Source of the DNA: SAR86 cluster bacterium SAR86A
GTDB taxonomy: Bacteria; Pseudomonadota; Gammaproteobacteria; Magnimaribacterales; D2472
DNA: 64,000 nt
NCBI GenBank assembly: GCA_000252525.1
Contig: JH611156.1
Location: forward strand, 183,381-247,380
Direction of reading: 5' to 3'
Shown here: positions 17,657-30,752 of the stretch, piece by piece
How the letters are laid out: every line of letters begins with the position of its first letter
How positions within the stretch are numbered: position 1 is the first letter of the stretch
Notes under the pieces: generated by a model
Databases searched by the model: none
What the model was told of the DNA's origin: nothing
What the model saw: only the letters and a program-made list of their open reading frames with translations
Program-made: the position numbers and the translations under genes

Positions 17657-19441
17657 ATGAACAATATATTTACTGACAATATTAAAACAATAGAATTTGA
17701 CTCACTTATAGTTGGTGGGGGTGGCTCAGGTATGAGAGCATCTCTCGAGCTTGCAAAATCCGGTCTTAAAACTGCAGTTGTGTCAAAAGTATTTCCAACC
17801 AGATCTCATACTGTTTCTGCTCAAGGAGGAATTACATGTGCAATTGCCAGTGCTGATCCAAATGACGATTGGAGATGGCATATGTACGATACTGTAAAAG
17901 GAGCTGATTTTATAGGAGATCAAGACGCTATTGAATATTTGTGTTCAGAGGGTCCAAAAGCTGTTTTTGAGCTTGAACATATGGGATTGCCATTTTCTAG
18001 GTTTGAAAATGGAAGAATATACCAGAGACCTTTTGGTGGCCAATCAAAAGATTTTGGTAAAGGTGGTCAAGCAGCAAGAACATGTGCCGCTGCTGACAGA
18101 ACCGGTCATGCGCTTTTACATACTCTCTATCAAAATAATGTGAAAGAAGGTACGAATTTTTTAAATGAATGGTTCGCTGTTGATTTAGTTAAAAATTCAA
18201 AGGATGAGGTCACTGGTGTAATAGCATTTTCAATTGAAAATGGTGAAGTTGCATATCTTAAAGCTCAAGCGACTGTGCTTGCTACTGGAGGTGCTGGGAG
18301 AATTTATGCATCCACAACAAATGCTCTCATAAACACTGGTGATGGATTAGGGATGGCATTAAGAGCTGGATTTCCAGCACAAGATATGGAAATGTGGCAG
18401 TTTCACCCCACTGGAATATATGGTGCAGGATCACTTGTAACTGAGGGTTGCAGAGGTGAGGGAGGATATCTTATAAATAAGGATGGTGAGAGATTCATGG
18501 AAAGATATGCACCAAATGTGAAAGATCTTGCAGGCAGAGATGTTGTTGCTAGATCAATGGTACTAGAAATACTCGAAGGTAGAGGATGTGGTGAAAAAAA
18601 TGACCACATTTTCTTGAAATTAGACCATCTCGGTGCTGACGTATTAAATTCAAAATTACCAGGAATTTGTGAACTTTCAAGGACTTTTGCACATGTTGAT
18701 CCTATATACGAACCAATTCCAGTTGTGCCTACTTGTCACTACATGATGGGCGGCACTCCTACAAATGTTAATGGTCAAGCATTTACTAGAATTAATGATG
18801 AAGATAAATTAATTCCAGGTTTATTTTCAGCTGGTGAAGCAGCATGTGTATCAGTTCATGGAGCAAATAGATTGGGAGGTAATTCTCTTCTAGATCTAGT
18901 TGTTTTTGGAAGAGCAACAGGCATGCATATACAAAACGAATTAAAATCTGGAGGCGGAGTTGATTCTGCTACTAGAAGTGATATTAAACAATCTTTAGAA
19001 AGATTAAATATATTAAATGAGTCTAAAGATGGTTTTGACCCCGCTGAGGTAAAAAGGGAACTACAAGAGTGTATGCAAAATTATTTTGGAGTTTTTAGAA
19101 GAGGCGAGTTTATGAAGAAGGGTCTCGATCAACTCAATGAGATTAGGGAAAAGGTTGATAACCTCCATCTTAAAGATAAGAGTGACGCATTTAATACAAG
19201 TAGAGTAGAAGCAATAGAATTACAAAATCTCTTCGAAGTCGCAGAAGCAACAGCAGTTTCGGCATACATGAGAAATGAAAGCAGAGGTGCACATGCACGT
19301 GATGACTTTCCTGAAAGAGATGATGAAAATTGGTTGTGTCACACTATTTTTGATCCTAAAAATAAAGAAGTTTCGAAACGTGACGTTAATTTTCAACCAT
19401 CTAAGGTTGAAGCCTTTCCACCTAAAGTGAGGACATATTAA
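17657..19441 (+). CDS. sdhA: Succinate dehydrogenase flavoprotein subunit
   Basis: Catalytic subunit that oxidises succinate to fumarate, 594 residues (E. coli 588). Dinucleotide fold [11 protein letters not shown] at 19-29, covalent-FAD histidine H51 in [10 protein letters not shown], active-site HPTGIYG segment, and [10 protein letters not shown] near the C terminus. The stop overlaps the sdhB start by one base. Confidence 0.98.
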   Translation: MNNIFTDNIKTIEFDSLIVGGGGSGMRASLELAKSGLKTAVVSKVFPTRSHTVSAQGGITCAIASADPNDDWRWHMYDTVKGADFIGDQDAIEYLCSEGPKAVFELEHMGLPFSRFENGRIYQRPFGGQSKDFGKGGQAARTCAAADRTGHALLHTLYQNNVKEGTNFLNEWFAVDLVKNSKDEVTGVIAFSIENGEVAYLKAQATVLATGGAGRIYASTTNALINTGDGLGMALRAGFPAQDMEMWQFHPTGIYGAGSLVTEGCRGEGGYLINKDGERFMERYAPNVKDLAGRDVVARSMVLEILEGRGCGEKNDHIFLKLDHLGADVLNSKLPGICELSRTFAHVDPIYEPIPVVPTCHYMMGGTPTNVNGQAFTRINDEDKLIPGLFSAGEAACVSVHGANRLGGNSLLDLVVFGRATGMHIQNELKSGGGVDSATRSDIKQSLERLNILNESKDGFDPAEVKRELQECMQNYFGVFRRGEFMKKGLDQLNEIREKVDNLHLKDKSDAFNTSRVEAIELQNLFEVAEATAVSAYMRNESRGAHARDDFPERDDENWLCHTIFDPKNKEVSKRDVNFQPSKVEAFPPKVRTY

Positions 19442-20181
19442 TGTTTGGTAATAAATTGCATGTAAGCTTGTATAGATACAATCCCGAAGAGGATCAGTTC
19501 CCTTATATGAAAAAATATACTATTGATAAACCTGATAGAGATATTATGGTGCTTGATTTATTACATCTATTAAAAGAAGAAGATCAATCTATATCTTACA
19601 GAAGATCATGTAGAGAAGGTGTGTGCGGTTCTGATGGAATGAACATAAATGGTAAGAATGGTTTGGCTTGCATCACACCAATTTCTTCAGTTTTGAAGAA
19701 AAATAAAATCGAATTAAGACCTTTACCAGGACTTCCTGTAATTAGAGATCTCGTTGTGGATATGACTGAGTTTTATGCTCAGTACGAAAAGATAAAACCG
19801 TTTTTACAAAATGAAACAACAGCTCCTGAGCAAGAAAGGCTTCAGTCTCCTGAGGAAAGAGATAAGCTTGATGGTTTGTATGAGTGCATTCTATGTGCAT
19901 GCTGTTCTACAAGTTGTCCATCTTTTTGGTGGAATCCTGATAAATTTGTAGGTCCTGCGGCATTACTTCAAGCCTATAGATTTTTAGCAGACTCTAGAGA
20001 TCTCAAAACTGAGGAAAGGTTGAATGATTTATCCGACCCATTTAGTGTTTATAGATGTCATGGCATCATGAACTGTGTAAATGTTTGTCCTAAAGGCCTT
20101 AATCCAAATAAGGCAATTGGTGAAATAAAATCTATGTTACATAAAAATAAAAAGGATATAATTGCTTCTGATAGAATATAA
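19441..20181 (+). CDS. sdhB: Succinate dehydrogenase iron-sulfur subunit
   Basis: Electron-transfer subunit of complex II, 246 residues. [2Fe-2S] ligands C57, C62, D65 and C77; the aspartate ligand in CGSDG is shared with E. coli. [4Fe-4S] and [3Fe-4S] ligands lie in CILCACCSTSC and CHGIMNCVNVCPKGL. It ends 14 bases before sucA. Confidence 0.98.
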   Translation: MFGNKLHVSLYRYNPEEDQFPYMKKYTIDKPDRDIMVLDLLHLLKEEDQSISYRRSCREGVCGSDGMNINGKNGLACITPISSVLKKNKIELRPLPGLPVIRDLVVDMTEFYAQYEKIKPFLQNETTAPEQERLQSPEERDKLDGLYECILCACCSTSCPSFWWNPDKFVGPAALLQAYRFLADSRDLKTEERLNDLSDPFSVYRCHGIMNCVNVCPKGLNPNKAIGEIKSMLHKNKKDIIASDRI

Positions 20182-20195
20182 ATTTTAAACAGAAA

Positions 20196-23000
20196 ATGAC
20201 CATATCTATGAAAGAGCTTTGGGGGAGCTCGCACATTTCAGCTGGGCATGCAGCCTACTTAGAATCTCTTTACGAAACTTATATCACAGATCCAAACTCT
20301 CTCTCTGAAGAGTGGATAAATTTCTTTGAGAATTTGCCTCATCATGCTACTTCAAATGGTGAGATATCACACCAAAATATTGTTAGGGAGTTTAAAAATG
20401 TTTCTAGAAAAAACTCTGTCACTAAGTCATCAGTTGATGAAAGGCAGGGTAAAGTAATTCGACTTATCCAATCATATCGAAATAGAGGTCATCAGCAAGC
20501 CAACTTAGATCCATTGGGTCTTATGATCAGGGAAAAAATTGAAGATCTCAATATTGAATTTCATGGCCTGAGCAGTAGCGATCTTGAGGAGGAGTTTTAT
20601 ACAGATACATTTATGCCGGGTTCAGAAAAAATGAAGTTAAAAGAAATCTTAGCAAGTCTCGAAGAAATTTATTGTGGGAACATTGGCATAGAGTGTAATC
20701 ATATTATGGAATCAAATGAGAGAAGGTGGTTTCAAAGAAAATTTGAATCAAAACTTAAAGAATATTCTTTTTCAGAAGAAGAAAAACTCAATATTTATGA
20801 AAGATTAAATTCAGCTGAAGGTCTCGCAAAATATCTATCGGCAAAATATCCAGGAATGAAACGTTTTGGCATTGATGGAGCTGAATCTTTAGTCCCTCTT
20901 ATAGAAAATGTTATCCAAAACTTTGGTTCAATGGGTGCAAATCAAATATGTTTCGGGATGGCCCATAGAGGAAGATTAAATTTACTTGTAAACGTATTAG
21001 GAAAATTGCCATCAGAATTATTTTCCGCTTTCGATGAAAATTTTGAATTAGAGGGAGCAAGCACTGGCGATGTTAAATACCATTTAGGTTTTTCTTCAAA
21101 CTTTAATACTCCCGGTGGAGAGGTTCATGTTTCTTTATTTAATAATCCATCTCATTTAGAAATTGTAGATCCTGTTGTAATAGGCTCTGTAAGAGCTCGA
21201 CAAGATAGGCTTAAAGATAAGGATAGATCAAAAGTTGTCCCAATATTGCTTCACGGAGACGCGTCCTTCTCTGGACAAGGTGTTGTTATGGAATCTCTTC
21301 AAATGTCTCAAACTAGAGGTTTTAGCGTTGGTGGAACAGTTCATATTATTGTTAACAATCAGATAGGCTTTACTACGAGTAATAAAGATGATTCTAGATC
21401 GACTGACTATTCGTCTGATGTTGCAAAAATGATCCAAGCACCAATAATCCACGTTAATGGAGATGATCCTGAAATGGTAATTAATGCTGCAAAAATAGCT
21501 TGCAAGTATCGTAATAAATTTAAAAAAGACATTGTTATTGATCTATTTTGTTATAGGAGAAGAGGTCACAATGAAGCTGATGATCCTTCAGCAACTCAAC
21601 CAATTATGTATAACAAAATCTCTAAACATCCTTCTGTTTTAAGTCAATATGAAGAGAAGTTAATTCATGAAGGACTAATTGATAAAGTTAAAGCTAAAAA
21701 AATTAAATCAGATTATAGAAAATCGCTTGAGGGCGGTAAATCGGTTGCAAAAAATCTTGCTGAAAAACCGAATGATTCTTTATGGTTTGATTGGCAACCA
21801 TACATGGATGTAAAGTGGTGGCCAAAAGTTAATACCAAATTTCCAAAACAAAAATTTAAAAAACTAGGCAGTGAAATATGCAAAATACCAGATTCTTTTA
21901 ATCTAGGTTCGCAAGCGAAAAAAATATTTTCTGACAGGTTGGAAATGACCAATTCTAAATTGATGACGAATTGGGGGTATGCCGAAATTATGGCCTATGC
22001 ATCATTACTGAGTGAAGGTTACCCTATAAGAATTACTGGACAAGATGTAAGAAGGGGTACTTTCTCTCACAGACATGCATGTATTTTTGATTCCAAAACA
22101 GGTAATGGTCATATTCCTCTTGCAAAAATTGCAGCTGAAAATAAAACAAAGTTTGATATTTATGATTCATTATTATCTGAAGAGGCAGTACTCGCTTTTG
22201 AGTATGGTTATTCTGCGACGTGGCCATCAGGATTAACAATTTGGGAAGCGCAATTTGGTGATTTTGCTAACGGCGCTCAAGTTGTTATTGATCAATTTAT
22301 TGTTTCAGCTCAACATAAATGGGAGAGATTATCTGGTTTGGTTATGCTTTTACCTCATGGTTATGAGGGACAAGGTCCAGAACATAGCAGCGCAAGGATA
22401 GAAAGATTTTTACAGCTATGTGCATCTGAGAATATACAAGTTTGTGTTCCAAGCACTCCATCTCAAATATTTCATTTGCTCCGAAGGCAAGCTATCAGGA
22501 AAATGAGAACACCTCTTGTTGTAATATCACCTAAAAGTTTGTTGAGAAACCCAGAAGCAGTTTCTAGTCTTGAGGATTTATATAATGGCAGTTTTTCCTG
22601 TGTAATTGATGACGACTCTGATAAGAAAAAAGTTAATAAAGTAATTATGTGCTCTGGGAAAGTTTTCTATGATTTAAATAAAAAGAAGAAAGAAAATAAT
22701 ATAAAAGACATTGCTTTAATAAGAATTGAACAACTTTATCCTTTTCCTTACGATGACCTTGAAGAAATACTCACAAAGTACGAAAATGTACAAGAATTTG
22801 TATGGTGTCAGGAAGAACCGTTAAATCAGGGTGCATGGTTTAGTCATAGACACAGAATACAAAGAGTTATTGATAGAATAGACACTTCCAAAGAAGTAGG
22901 TCTTGTTAGTAGACCCGCTGCAGCAGCACCTGCAGTTGGACTAATGAAACTACATCTTCAACAACAGGAAGAGCTTGTAAATAAGGCATTAATTAAATGA
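20196..23000 (+). CDS. sucA: 2-oxoglutarate dehydrogenase E1 component
   Basis: Thiamine-diphosphate decarboxylase of the 2-oxoglutarate dehydrogenase complex, 934 residues (E. coli 933). The N-terminal helix [22 protein letters not shown] is the usual E2-binding element; [23 protein letters not shown] and [12 protein letters not shown] mark the thiamine-binding core; [16 protein letters not shown] is typical of the C-terminal half. Shares ATGA with sucB. Confidence 0.98.
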   Translation: MTISMKELWGSSHISAGHAAYLESLYETYITDPNSLSEEWINFFENLPHHATSNGEISHQNIVREFKNVSRKNSVTKSSVDERQGKVIRLIQSYRNRGHQQANLDPLGLMIREKIEDLNIEFHGLSSSDLEEEFYTDTFMPGSEKMKLKEILASLEEIYCGNIGIECNHIMESNERRWFQRKFESKLKEYSFSEEEKLNIYERLNSAEGLAKYLSAKYPGMKRFGIDGAESLVPLIENVIQNFGSMGANQICFGMAHRGRLNLLVNVLGKLPSELFSAFDENFELEGASTGDVKYHLGFSSNFNTPGGEVHVSLFNNPSHLEIVDPVVIGSVRARQDRLKDKDRSKVVPILLHGDASFSGQGVVMESLQMSQTRGFSVGGTVHIIVNNQIGFTTSNKDDSRSTDYSSDVAKMIQAPIIHVNGDDPEMVINAAKIACKYRNKFKKDIVIDLFCYRRRGHNEADDPSATQPIMYNKISKHPSVLSQYEEKLIHEGLIDKVKAKKIKSDYRKSLEGGKSVAKNLAEKPNDSLWFDWQPYMDVKWWPKVNTKFPKQKFKKLGSEICKIPDSFNLGSQAKKIFSDRLEMTNSKLMTNWGYAEIMAYASLLSEGYPIRITGQDVRRGTFSHRHACIFDSKTGNGHIPLAKIAAENKTKFDIYDSLLSEEAVLAFEYGYSATWPSGLTIWEAQFGDFANGAQVVIDQFIVSAQHKWERLSGLVMLLPHGYEGQGPEHSSARIERFLQLCASENIQVCVPSTPSQIFHLLRRQAIRKMRTPLVVISPKSLLRNPEAVSSLEDLYNGSFSCVIDDDSDKKKVNKVIMCSGKVFYDLNKKKKENNIKDIALIRIEQLYPFPYDDLEEILTKYENVQEFVWCQEEPLNQGAWFSHRHRIQRVIDRIDTSKEVGLVSRPAAAAPAVGLMKLHLQQQEELVNKALIK

Positions 23001-24193
23001 GTATAGAAATTAAATCACCAACTTTTCCAGAATCAGTTGCTGATGGCACAATTGCAAATTGGTTAAAAAAAGAAGGTGAAAGTGTTGCACAAGATGAAGT
23101 TATTGCCGAAATAGAAACCGATAAAGTTGTTTTAGAAGTTTTAGCTCAATCAGACGGTGTTATATCTAAAATTCTCAAATCTGAGGGTGAAACTGTAATT
23201 AGTTCAGAGGTCATTGGTGAATATGAGGAAGGGGATGTTCCTGTTGATGAAAAACAAGAAGAGCCACAAGAAAAAGATACAGTGAAATCAGAATCTATTG
23301 TAAGTCCTAAAGAAGAGAAAAAGAAAAGCGGCCCTGCAGTTAAGAAAATACTAGCAGAAAAAAATCTTGATCCTTCAGAAGTGAAACCGTCAGGTAAAGG
23401 TAATAGATTAACAAAGGCTGATGTCATAAATCATATTGCTGCAAAAGATAATGAATCAGTAGTTGAAAAAGTTTCTGATCATCAAGTAGGTGATAGGCCA
23501 CAAAAAAGAGTTCCAATGTCTAGATTAAGATCTACCATTGCAGACAGACTTGTATCTGTTAAACAAAATACCGCAATGCTTACTACTTTTAATGAAGTAG
23601 ATATGCTACCAATTAAAGAACTAAGATCAAAATATGGAGCAGAATTTGAAAAAGAGCATGAAGTGAAGCTTGGTTTTATGGGCTTTTTTGTTATAGCTGC
23701 AGTTCAGGCTCTTAAGAAATTTCCAGTCGTTAACGCTTCAATTGATGGAAGTGATATCGTCTATCATGGTTTTCAGGATATCGGTGTAGCTGTTTCTACC
23801 GAAAGAGGGCTTGTGGTTCCAGTCATTAAAGATGCAGATACAAAATCGTTACCTGAGATTGAAAAATCAATTTTGGAGTATTCTGAAAAGGCAAGAAATG
23901 GAAAGCTATCAATTGATGAAATGCAAGGTGGTACATTTACTATATCAAATGGAGGAGTATTTGGATCTCTACTTTCGACTCCAATATTAAATGCTCCTCA
24001 AACTGCAATATTAGGAATGCATTCAATACAAGATAGACCTGTTGCTATTAATGGTGAAGTTTGTGTGCGACCGATGATGTATCTAGCAATGAGTTATGAT
24101 CACAGACTGCTCGATGGTAGGGAAGCGGTAACATTTCTTGTGTCCATAAAAGAACAACTAGAATCACCAGAAAGACTTTTATTAAATTTATAA
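22997..24193 (+). CDS. sucB: 2-oxoglutarate dehydrogenase E2 (dihydrolipoyl succinyltransferase)
   Basis: 398 residues in three parts: lipoyl domain 1-76 with lipoylated K43 in [11 protein letters not shown]; an acidic/lysine-rich linker and E1/E3-binding domain (about 108-145, [18 protein letters not shown]); then the acyltransferase core with catalytic H369 and D373 in SYDHRLLDG. The linker is shorter in Ala/Pro than in E. coli. Tightly coupled to sucA. Confidence 0.98.
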   Translation: MSIEIKSPTFPESVADGTIANWLKKEGESVAQDEVIAEIETDKVVLEVLAQSDGVISKILKSEGETVISSEVIGEYEEGDVPVDEKQEEPQEKDTVKSESIVSPKEEKKKSGPAVKKILAEKNLDPSEVKPSGKGNRLTKADVINHIAAKDNESVVEKVSDHQVGDRPQKRVPMSRLRSTIADRLVSVKQNTAMLTTFNEVDMLPIKELRSKYGAEFEKEHEVKLGFMGFFVIAAVQALKKFPVVNASIDGSDIVYHGFQDIGVAVSTERGLVVPVIKDADTKSLPEIEKSILEYSEKARNGKLSIDEMQGGTFTISNGGVFGSLLSTPILNAPQTAILGMHSIQDRPVAINGEVCVRPMMYLAMSYDHRLLDGREAVTFLVSIKEQLESPERLLLNL

Positions 24194-24198
24194 GATAA

Positions 24199-26779
<2,581 letters not shown>

Positions 26780-26783
<4 letters not shown>

Positions 26784-27649
26784 GCATCTTAGTAAATAAA
26801 GATACAAGATTAATTGTTCAAGGATTTACTGGATCTCAAGGTACTTTGCACTCGGAGCAATCTATAGAGTACGGAACGAATATTGTTGGAGGAGTAACTC
26901 CAGGAAAAGGTGGAAAAATTCATCTTAACAAACCAGTATACAATTCAGTTGAAGAAGCAGTTAAAGAAGTTAGTCCAAATGCGTCAATTATTTTTGTACC
27001 TGCTAAATTTTGCAAGGCATCTATTCTTGAGGCAGCTGAAGCAGGAATTAAATTAATAATTTGTATTACTGAAGGAGTTCCAACTCTAGATATGCTTGAA
27101 GTAAAGAAAAAAGTAGACGAACTTGGCGTAAGACTAATTGGACCAAATTGTCCAGGAGTTATTACTCCTGGAGAGGCAAAACTTGGAATAATGCCAGGTA
27201 GTATTCATTTACCAGGTTCGATCGGAATAATATCTCGATCAGGAACGTTAACTTATGAGGCTGTAAAACAAACAACTGATTTAGGTTTTGGACAGAGCAG
27301 TTGTGTAGGTATTGGTGGTGATCCTATTCCTGGATCGTCATTTATAGATATGCTTAAGTTATTTGAGGAAGACGAACAAACTGAAGCAATTGTCATGGTT
27401 GGTGAAATTGGTGGAAATGCTGAAGAGGCTGCTGCAGATTATATAAAAAATAATGTAAATAAACCGGTAATTTCTTACATTGCAGGTCAGACAGCACCTG
27501 CTGGAAAAAGAATGGGTCATGCGGGTGCAATTATTGCTGGTGGAAAAGGAACAGCTGCAGAAAAAATTAAAAAACTAAAAGAGTGTGGTGTTCACGTAGC
27601 TGATAACTTAGTATCAATTGGTTCTAAAGTGGCTGAAGTTCTTGGTTAA
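26780..27649 (+). CDS. sucD: Succinyl-CoA synthetase alpha subunit
   Basis: 289 residues. CoA-binding [13 protein letters not shown] at 16-28, [14 protein letters not shown], and phosphohistidine H247 in GHAGAI (E. coli H246). Last gene of the sdh-suc block. Its final 26 bases also encode the C terminus of the convergent MATE transporter, so there is no room for a terminator hairpin between them. Confidence 0.98.
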
Positions 27650-28997
27650 CATTTTTTTTAATTTTTGAATTCATAATCCATATCAATCTAAAAATTGACA
27701 GAAAAGAAAAGATCGTTAATCCAATAATCATTCCGTACCACATTCCTTGAGCTCCGAACGGTTCTCCAAATCCAAAGTTAGTTAGATAGTATCCAATCGG
27801 CATTGCAAAAATCCAATAGGAAATTAGAAGCAGGATCATTGGTATAAAAGTATCTTTATATCCTCTTAAACTTCCAAGGGCACCCATTTGGATTCCGTCA
27901 GGTAGTTGAAAAATTGCCGCAAAGAAAATCAAACTTATAGCAAGCTCAAGAACAGGTAATTCTGTAGTATATAAACCAACAATGAAAGAACCAAATAAAA
28001 TAATGATAATGCTATTAATCATTGCTCCAGTCATACAAAGCATTATTGTAGATGTTGCTGCTACTTTTGCCTGTTTAGGATTTTTCTCACCAATAAGATT
28101 TCCAACCCTTGTTGATGATGCTAAACCAATAGCTAATGGAACCATGAAAAATAAGCTAGCAATATTAATTGCAACTGAATGACTGGCAACAACTATTTCT
28201 CCAAGAACACTAAGTATGATTGCAGCCCCTGAAAACATACTCAGCTCAATGAAAATGCCTAGTCCAATTGGCAGCCCAAGTTTAAAAACTTCCTTTGTGG
28301 TATTCATAGAAGGCAAAGTAAATTTAGCAAATGGCTCTGTTTTCTTATAATTTTTTGATGTGTTTATATAAATAAATATAGATATCATCATAATAAACGA
28401 AACTATTGATGTAGCAATACCACAACCAACTCCTCCGAGTTTTGGTGCACCAAAATAACCATAAACAAAAATTAAATCTAGAGGAATATTAAGAAGCATG
28501 CCAGCAAAAGCTATATAAAAAACTGGTTTTGTATACGTCATCCCCTCGCTGTAACATCTTAAACAAGTAAAAATTGTTACAAAAAACCAGCCTATTGAAA
28601 CTGCTTTTAGATAGTCAATAGTAATTGACGTAATTGAGCTCTTTATTGGTAATAAATCAATGATTATATTCATATTAAAAAATATAAAAGCCATAAATAA
28701 GCCAAGCGCTGCCGCTACCCATAGAATTTCTCTAAGCTTTTTACCAATTTCTAGAAATTTTTTTGCGCCGTAGAGTTGAGCAACAATTGGAGTTACAGCA
28801 AAAATTATTCCAGTAAAAAAGAACCATATAGTATTTGAGAATGCAGTTCCCACTGCTAAGCCAGCAAGATCATTTGCACTTGCTCTTCCTGCAATTATTG
28901 TATCTGTTGCACCCATAAGTGCGTATGAAAGCTGAGATCCAAAAATTGGAATACCTATTTTGATAAGTTGTCGAAATTCAAAGAAATATTTTTGCAT
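27624..28997 (-). CDS. MATE family efflux transporter
   Basis: 457-residue protein with about twelve hydrophobic segments, typical of NorM-type MATE drug/sodium or proton antiporters. The N-terminal pattern [25 protein letters not shown] and [21 protein letters not shown] match the family, as do [14 protein letters not shown] and [18 protein letters not shown] in the second half. Substrate unknown. Convergent with sucD (26-base overlap); divergent from the acyltransferase gene, sharing the gap 28998-29064. Confidence 0.92.
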   Translation of the reverse strand: MQKYFFEFRQLIKIGIPIFGSQLSYALMGATDTIIAGRASANDLAGLAVGTAFSNTIWFFFTGIIFAVTPIVAQLYGAKKFLEIGKKLREILWVAAALGLFMAFIFFNMNIIIDLLPIKSSITSITIDYLKAVSIGWFFVTIFTCLRCYSEGMTYTKPVFYIAFAGMLLNIPLDLIFVYGYFGAPKLGGVGCGIATSIVSFIMMISIFIYINTSKNYKKTEPFAKFTLPSMNTTKEVFKLGLPIGLGIFIELSMFSGAAIILSVLGEIVVASHSVAINIASLFFMVPLAIGLASSTRVGNLIGEKNPKQAKVAATSTIMLCMTGAMINSIIIILFGSFIVGLYTTELPVLELAISLIFFAAIFQLPDGIQMGALGSLRGYKDTFIPMILLLISYWIFAMPIGYYLTNFGFGEPFGAQGMWYGMIIGLTIFSFLSIFRLIWIMNSKIKKNVNQELQPL

Positions 28998-29053
28998 GCT
29001 CGAATAAGTTTATTATTTTTTTGCGTACTTTATCATATTAAAATATATATATT

Positions 29054-29067
29054 CGGAGAAAAATATT
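29054..29067 (+). promoter_or_regulatory. Ribosome-binding site supporting an ATT start
   Basis: CGGAGA at 29054-29059 is followed, five bases later, by ATT at 29065-29067 in the frame of the acyltransferase. Between the in-frame stop at 29005-29007 and this point there is no ATG, GTG or TTG. Confidence 0.55.
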
Positions 29068-29784
29068 AGAAAAGATAATCGACCATATTGGCTTAAAAAA
29101 TTTACAAAAAAAATTATAAAAGCTTACGTAAACCACTTTTTAAAACCGCAATTTAAATTGTTAGGAAAGGGCGGAGCTTATTTTAAACCTAGATATATTA
29201 AAGTTTTTGGAAAAAATGTCTCTATAGACGATTATCCAACTTTAATTGGAGCACCAGATGCATATATACAATTTACATCCTGGAACATTGGAGATAATAA
29301 AGGAGTCATAAACATAGGAAAGTACTGTTTAATAACGCCAGGCGTTAGAATTATGGCTGCAGAACGAATAGAGATCGGTGACGCATGCATGATAGCTCAT
29401 GGAGCATATTTATCTGATGCAGATTGGCATGGTATTTATGATAGAGCTGAGCCTGTGGGCAAAACTAAACCAATAGTTTTAAAAGACAATGTTTGGATTG
29501 GAGACAGCGCAATAATCTGTAAAGGGGTGACTATTGGCAAGAATAGCATAATTGGAGCAGGTGCAGTTGTCACAAAAGATGTTCCAGAAAATTCAATATA
29601 TGCTGGCAATCCTGCTAAATTGGTTAAGAAATTAGATGACGTAAGTTTTAATACACGAGCAGATTTTTTTGAAAATCCAAAACAGTTAGCTCATGATTTT
29701 GATATGCTTGATCGTTACACATTAGGAAAAAATTCATTCTTAAATTGGATAAAAAGTATTTTTATTCCAGATGATTCTCACTAA
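29065..29784 (+). CDS. Hexapeptide-repeat acyltransferase, probable ATT start
   Basis: Left-handed beta-helix (LbH) acetyl/acyltransferase. From the TTG at 29158 it would be 208 residues. Codons upstream of that TTG still read as plausible protein (RPYWLKKFTKKIIKAYVNHF, then LKPQFKL), resembling the usual N terminus of this family, and a ribosome site sits before an ATT at 29065; that gives 239 residues. Hexapeptide turns are visible in NIGKYCLITPGVRI, IEIGDACMIAHGAYL, VWIGDSAIICKGVTI and SIIGAGAVVTKDVP. Catalytic histidine is probably in DADWHG. Acceptor unknown; a cell-surface or lipid substrate is a guess. The start is the uncertain part. Confidence 0.8.
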   Translation: MRKDNRPYWLKKFTKKIIKAYVNHFLKPQFKLLGKGGAYFKPRYIKVFGKNVSIDDYPTLIGAPDAYIQFTSWNIGDNKGVINIGKYCLITPGVRIMAAERIEIGDACMIAHGAYLSDADWHGIYDRAEPVGKTKPIVLKDNVWIGDSAIICKGVTIGKNSIIGAGAVVTKDVPENSIYAGNPAKLVKKLDDVSFNTRADFFENPKQLAHDFDMLDRYTLGKNSFLNWIKSIFIPDDSH

Positions 29785-29911
29785 ATTGTCACAAAAATGT
29801 CTTAAAAATGAACATAAATACTATATGATTGTTTAATATATTTTTTAAAAATAATATCTATAAGTTATTTGGCATACATATTGCATGATAAATAGATAAC
29901 AGGGACTAATT

Positions 29912-30301
29912 ATGAAAAAAATCGACAAATCATTTCTCGAGAAAGCACTTGCATTAATAAATACAGTATTATTTTCTATGGATCATCCTAAATCTCCAGA
30001 ATCCATGAATTTTTTTCAAGCAGACACTTATAGATTTTATTTTTTGATGAGCTTTATGAAAGAATATTTTGATGGAAATGAGATTTCTCAAGAGTATGCA
30101 ATATCTTTAGTTCCGCAAAAGTATGCCTCAAGAATTAAAAGACTTCAGATTCTAAAACAAGCAGTTAGACTTAATTACATAATTGAGACACAATCCTTGC
30201 AAGATAAAAGAAGAAGAATATATCAACCAAGTGATATTCTAATTGATGACTTTATTGCTTATGCAAATAATGTTGATCAAAACATGCGTAAAGCTAGTTA
30301 A
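29912..30301 (+). CDS. Small winged-helix-like protein of unknown function
   Basis: 129 residues with ribosome site AGGGA six bases before the ATG. I do not recognise the family. A helical N-terminal half (FLEKALALINTVLFSM, then TYRFYFLMSFMKEYF) is followed by a region like a winged helix-turn-helix: ISQEYAISLVPQKYASRIK, then LKQAVRLNYI, then a charged wing SLQDKRRRIYQPSDILIDDF. The DKRRR-x-x-x-P-S/T pattern resembles the wing of MarR-type regulators. It stands alone, with 127 bases before and 55 after. A DNA-binding role is inference. Confidence 0.6.
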   Translation: MKKIDKSFLEKALALINTVLFSMDHPKSPESMNFFQADTYRFYFLMSFMKEYFDGNEISQEYAISLVPQKYASRIKRLQILKQAVRLNYIIETQSLQDKRRRIYQPSDILIDDFIAYANNVDQNMRKAS

Positions 30302-30344
30302 GCTCAAAGTTCCAATCTACCTACCTAAAAACATCCTTTTTAAT

Positions 30345-30357
30345 TACAATTAGATTA
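30345..30357 (+). promoter_or_regulatory. -10 element positioned for a leaderless msrB mRNA
   Basis: TACAAT at 30345-30350 ends six bases before the msrB ATG at 30357, the same spacing as at iscR and perM. There is no Shine-Dalgarno sequence. No -35 match is seen around 30322-30328, so confidence is low. Confidence 0.35.
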
Positions 30358-30752
30358 TGTCTAAAGTATATAAAGATGAATCTGAGTGGCAAAAGTTGCT
30401 TGATGATGAAAGTTATAGAGTAACAAGGCTTGCTGGCACAGAAAGACCATTTTCTGGTAAATATTGGGATTTCAAAGAATCAGGTTCCTACAAGTGCATT
30501 TGTTGCGGTGAGCATTTATTTGATTCCAGTTCAAAATATGATTCAGGTTGTGGATGGCCAAGTTTCTTTATACCTTCAAATGAAGAATCAATAGATGAAT
30601 ATGAGGATAATTCTTTTGGCATGCAAAGAATTGAAGTCAAATGTTCGAAATGCGATGCCCATTTAGGCCACGTTTTTAATGATGGCCCACAACCTACTGG
30701 ATTAAGGTATTGTATAAATTCTGCATCACTAGATTTTGAACAAGATAAATAA
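30357..30752 (+). CDS. msrB: Peptide methionine-(R)-sulfoxide reductase MsrB
   Basis: Repairs oxidised methionine (R-sulfoxide), 131 residues. Catalytic cysteine C119 in [10 protein letters not shown]; structural zinc ligands C47/C50 and C96/C99 (CSKC); GCGWPSFF and [12 protein letters not shown] are family signatures. All positions are one more than in E. coli. The end overlaps the probable murJ start by 17 bases. Confidence 0.96.
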   Translation: MSKVYKDESEWQKLLDDESYRVTRLAGTERPFSGKYWDFKESGSYKCICCGEHLFDSSSKYDSGCGWPSFFIPSNEESIDEYEDNSFGMQRIEVKCSKCDAHLGHVFNDGPQPTGLRYCINSASLDFEQDK

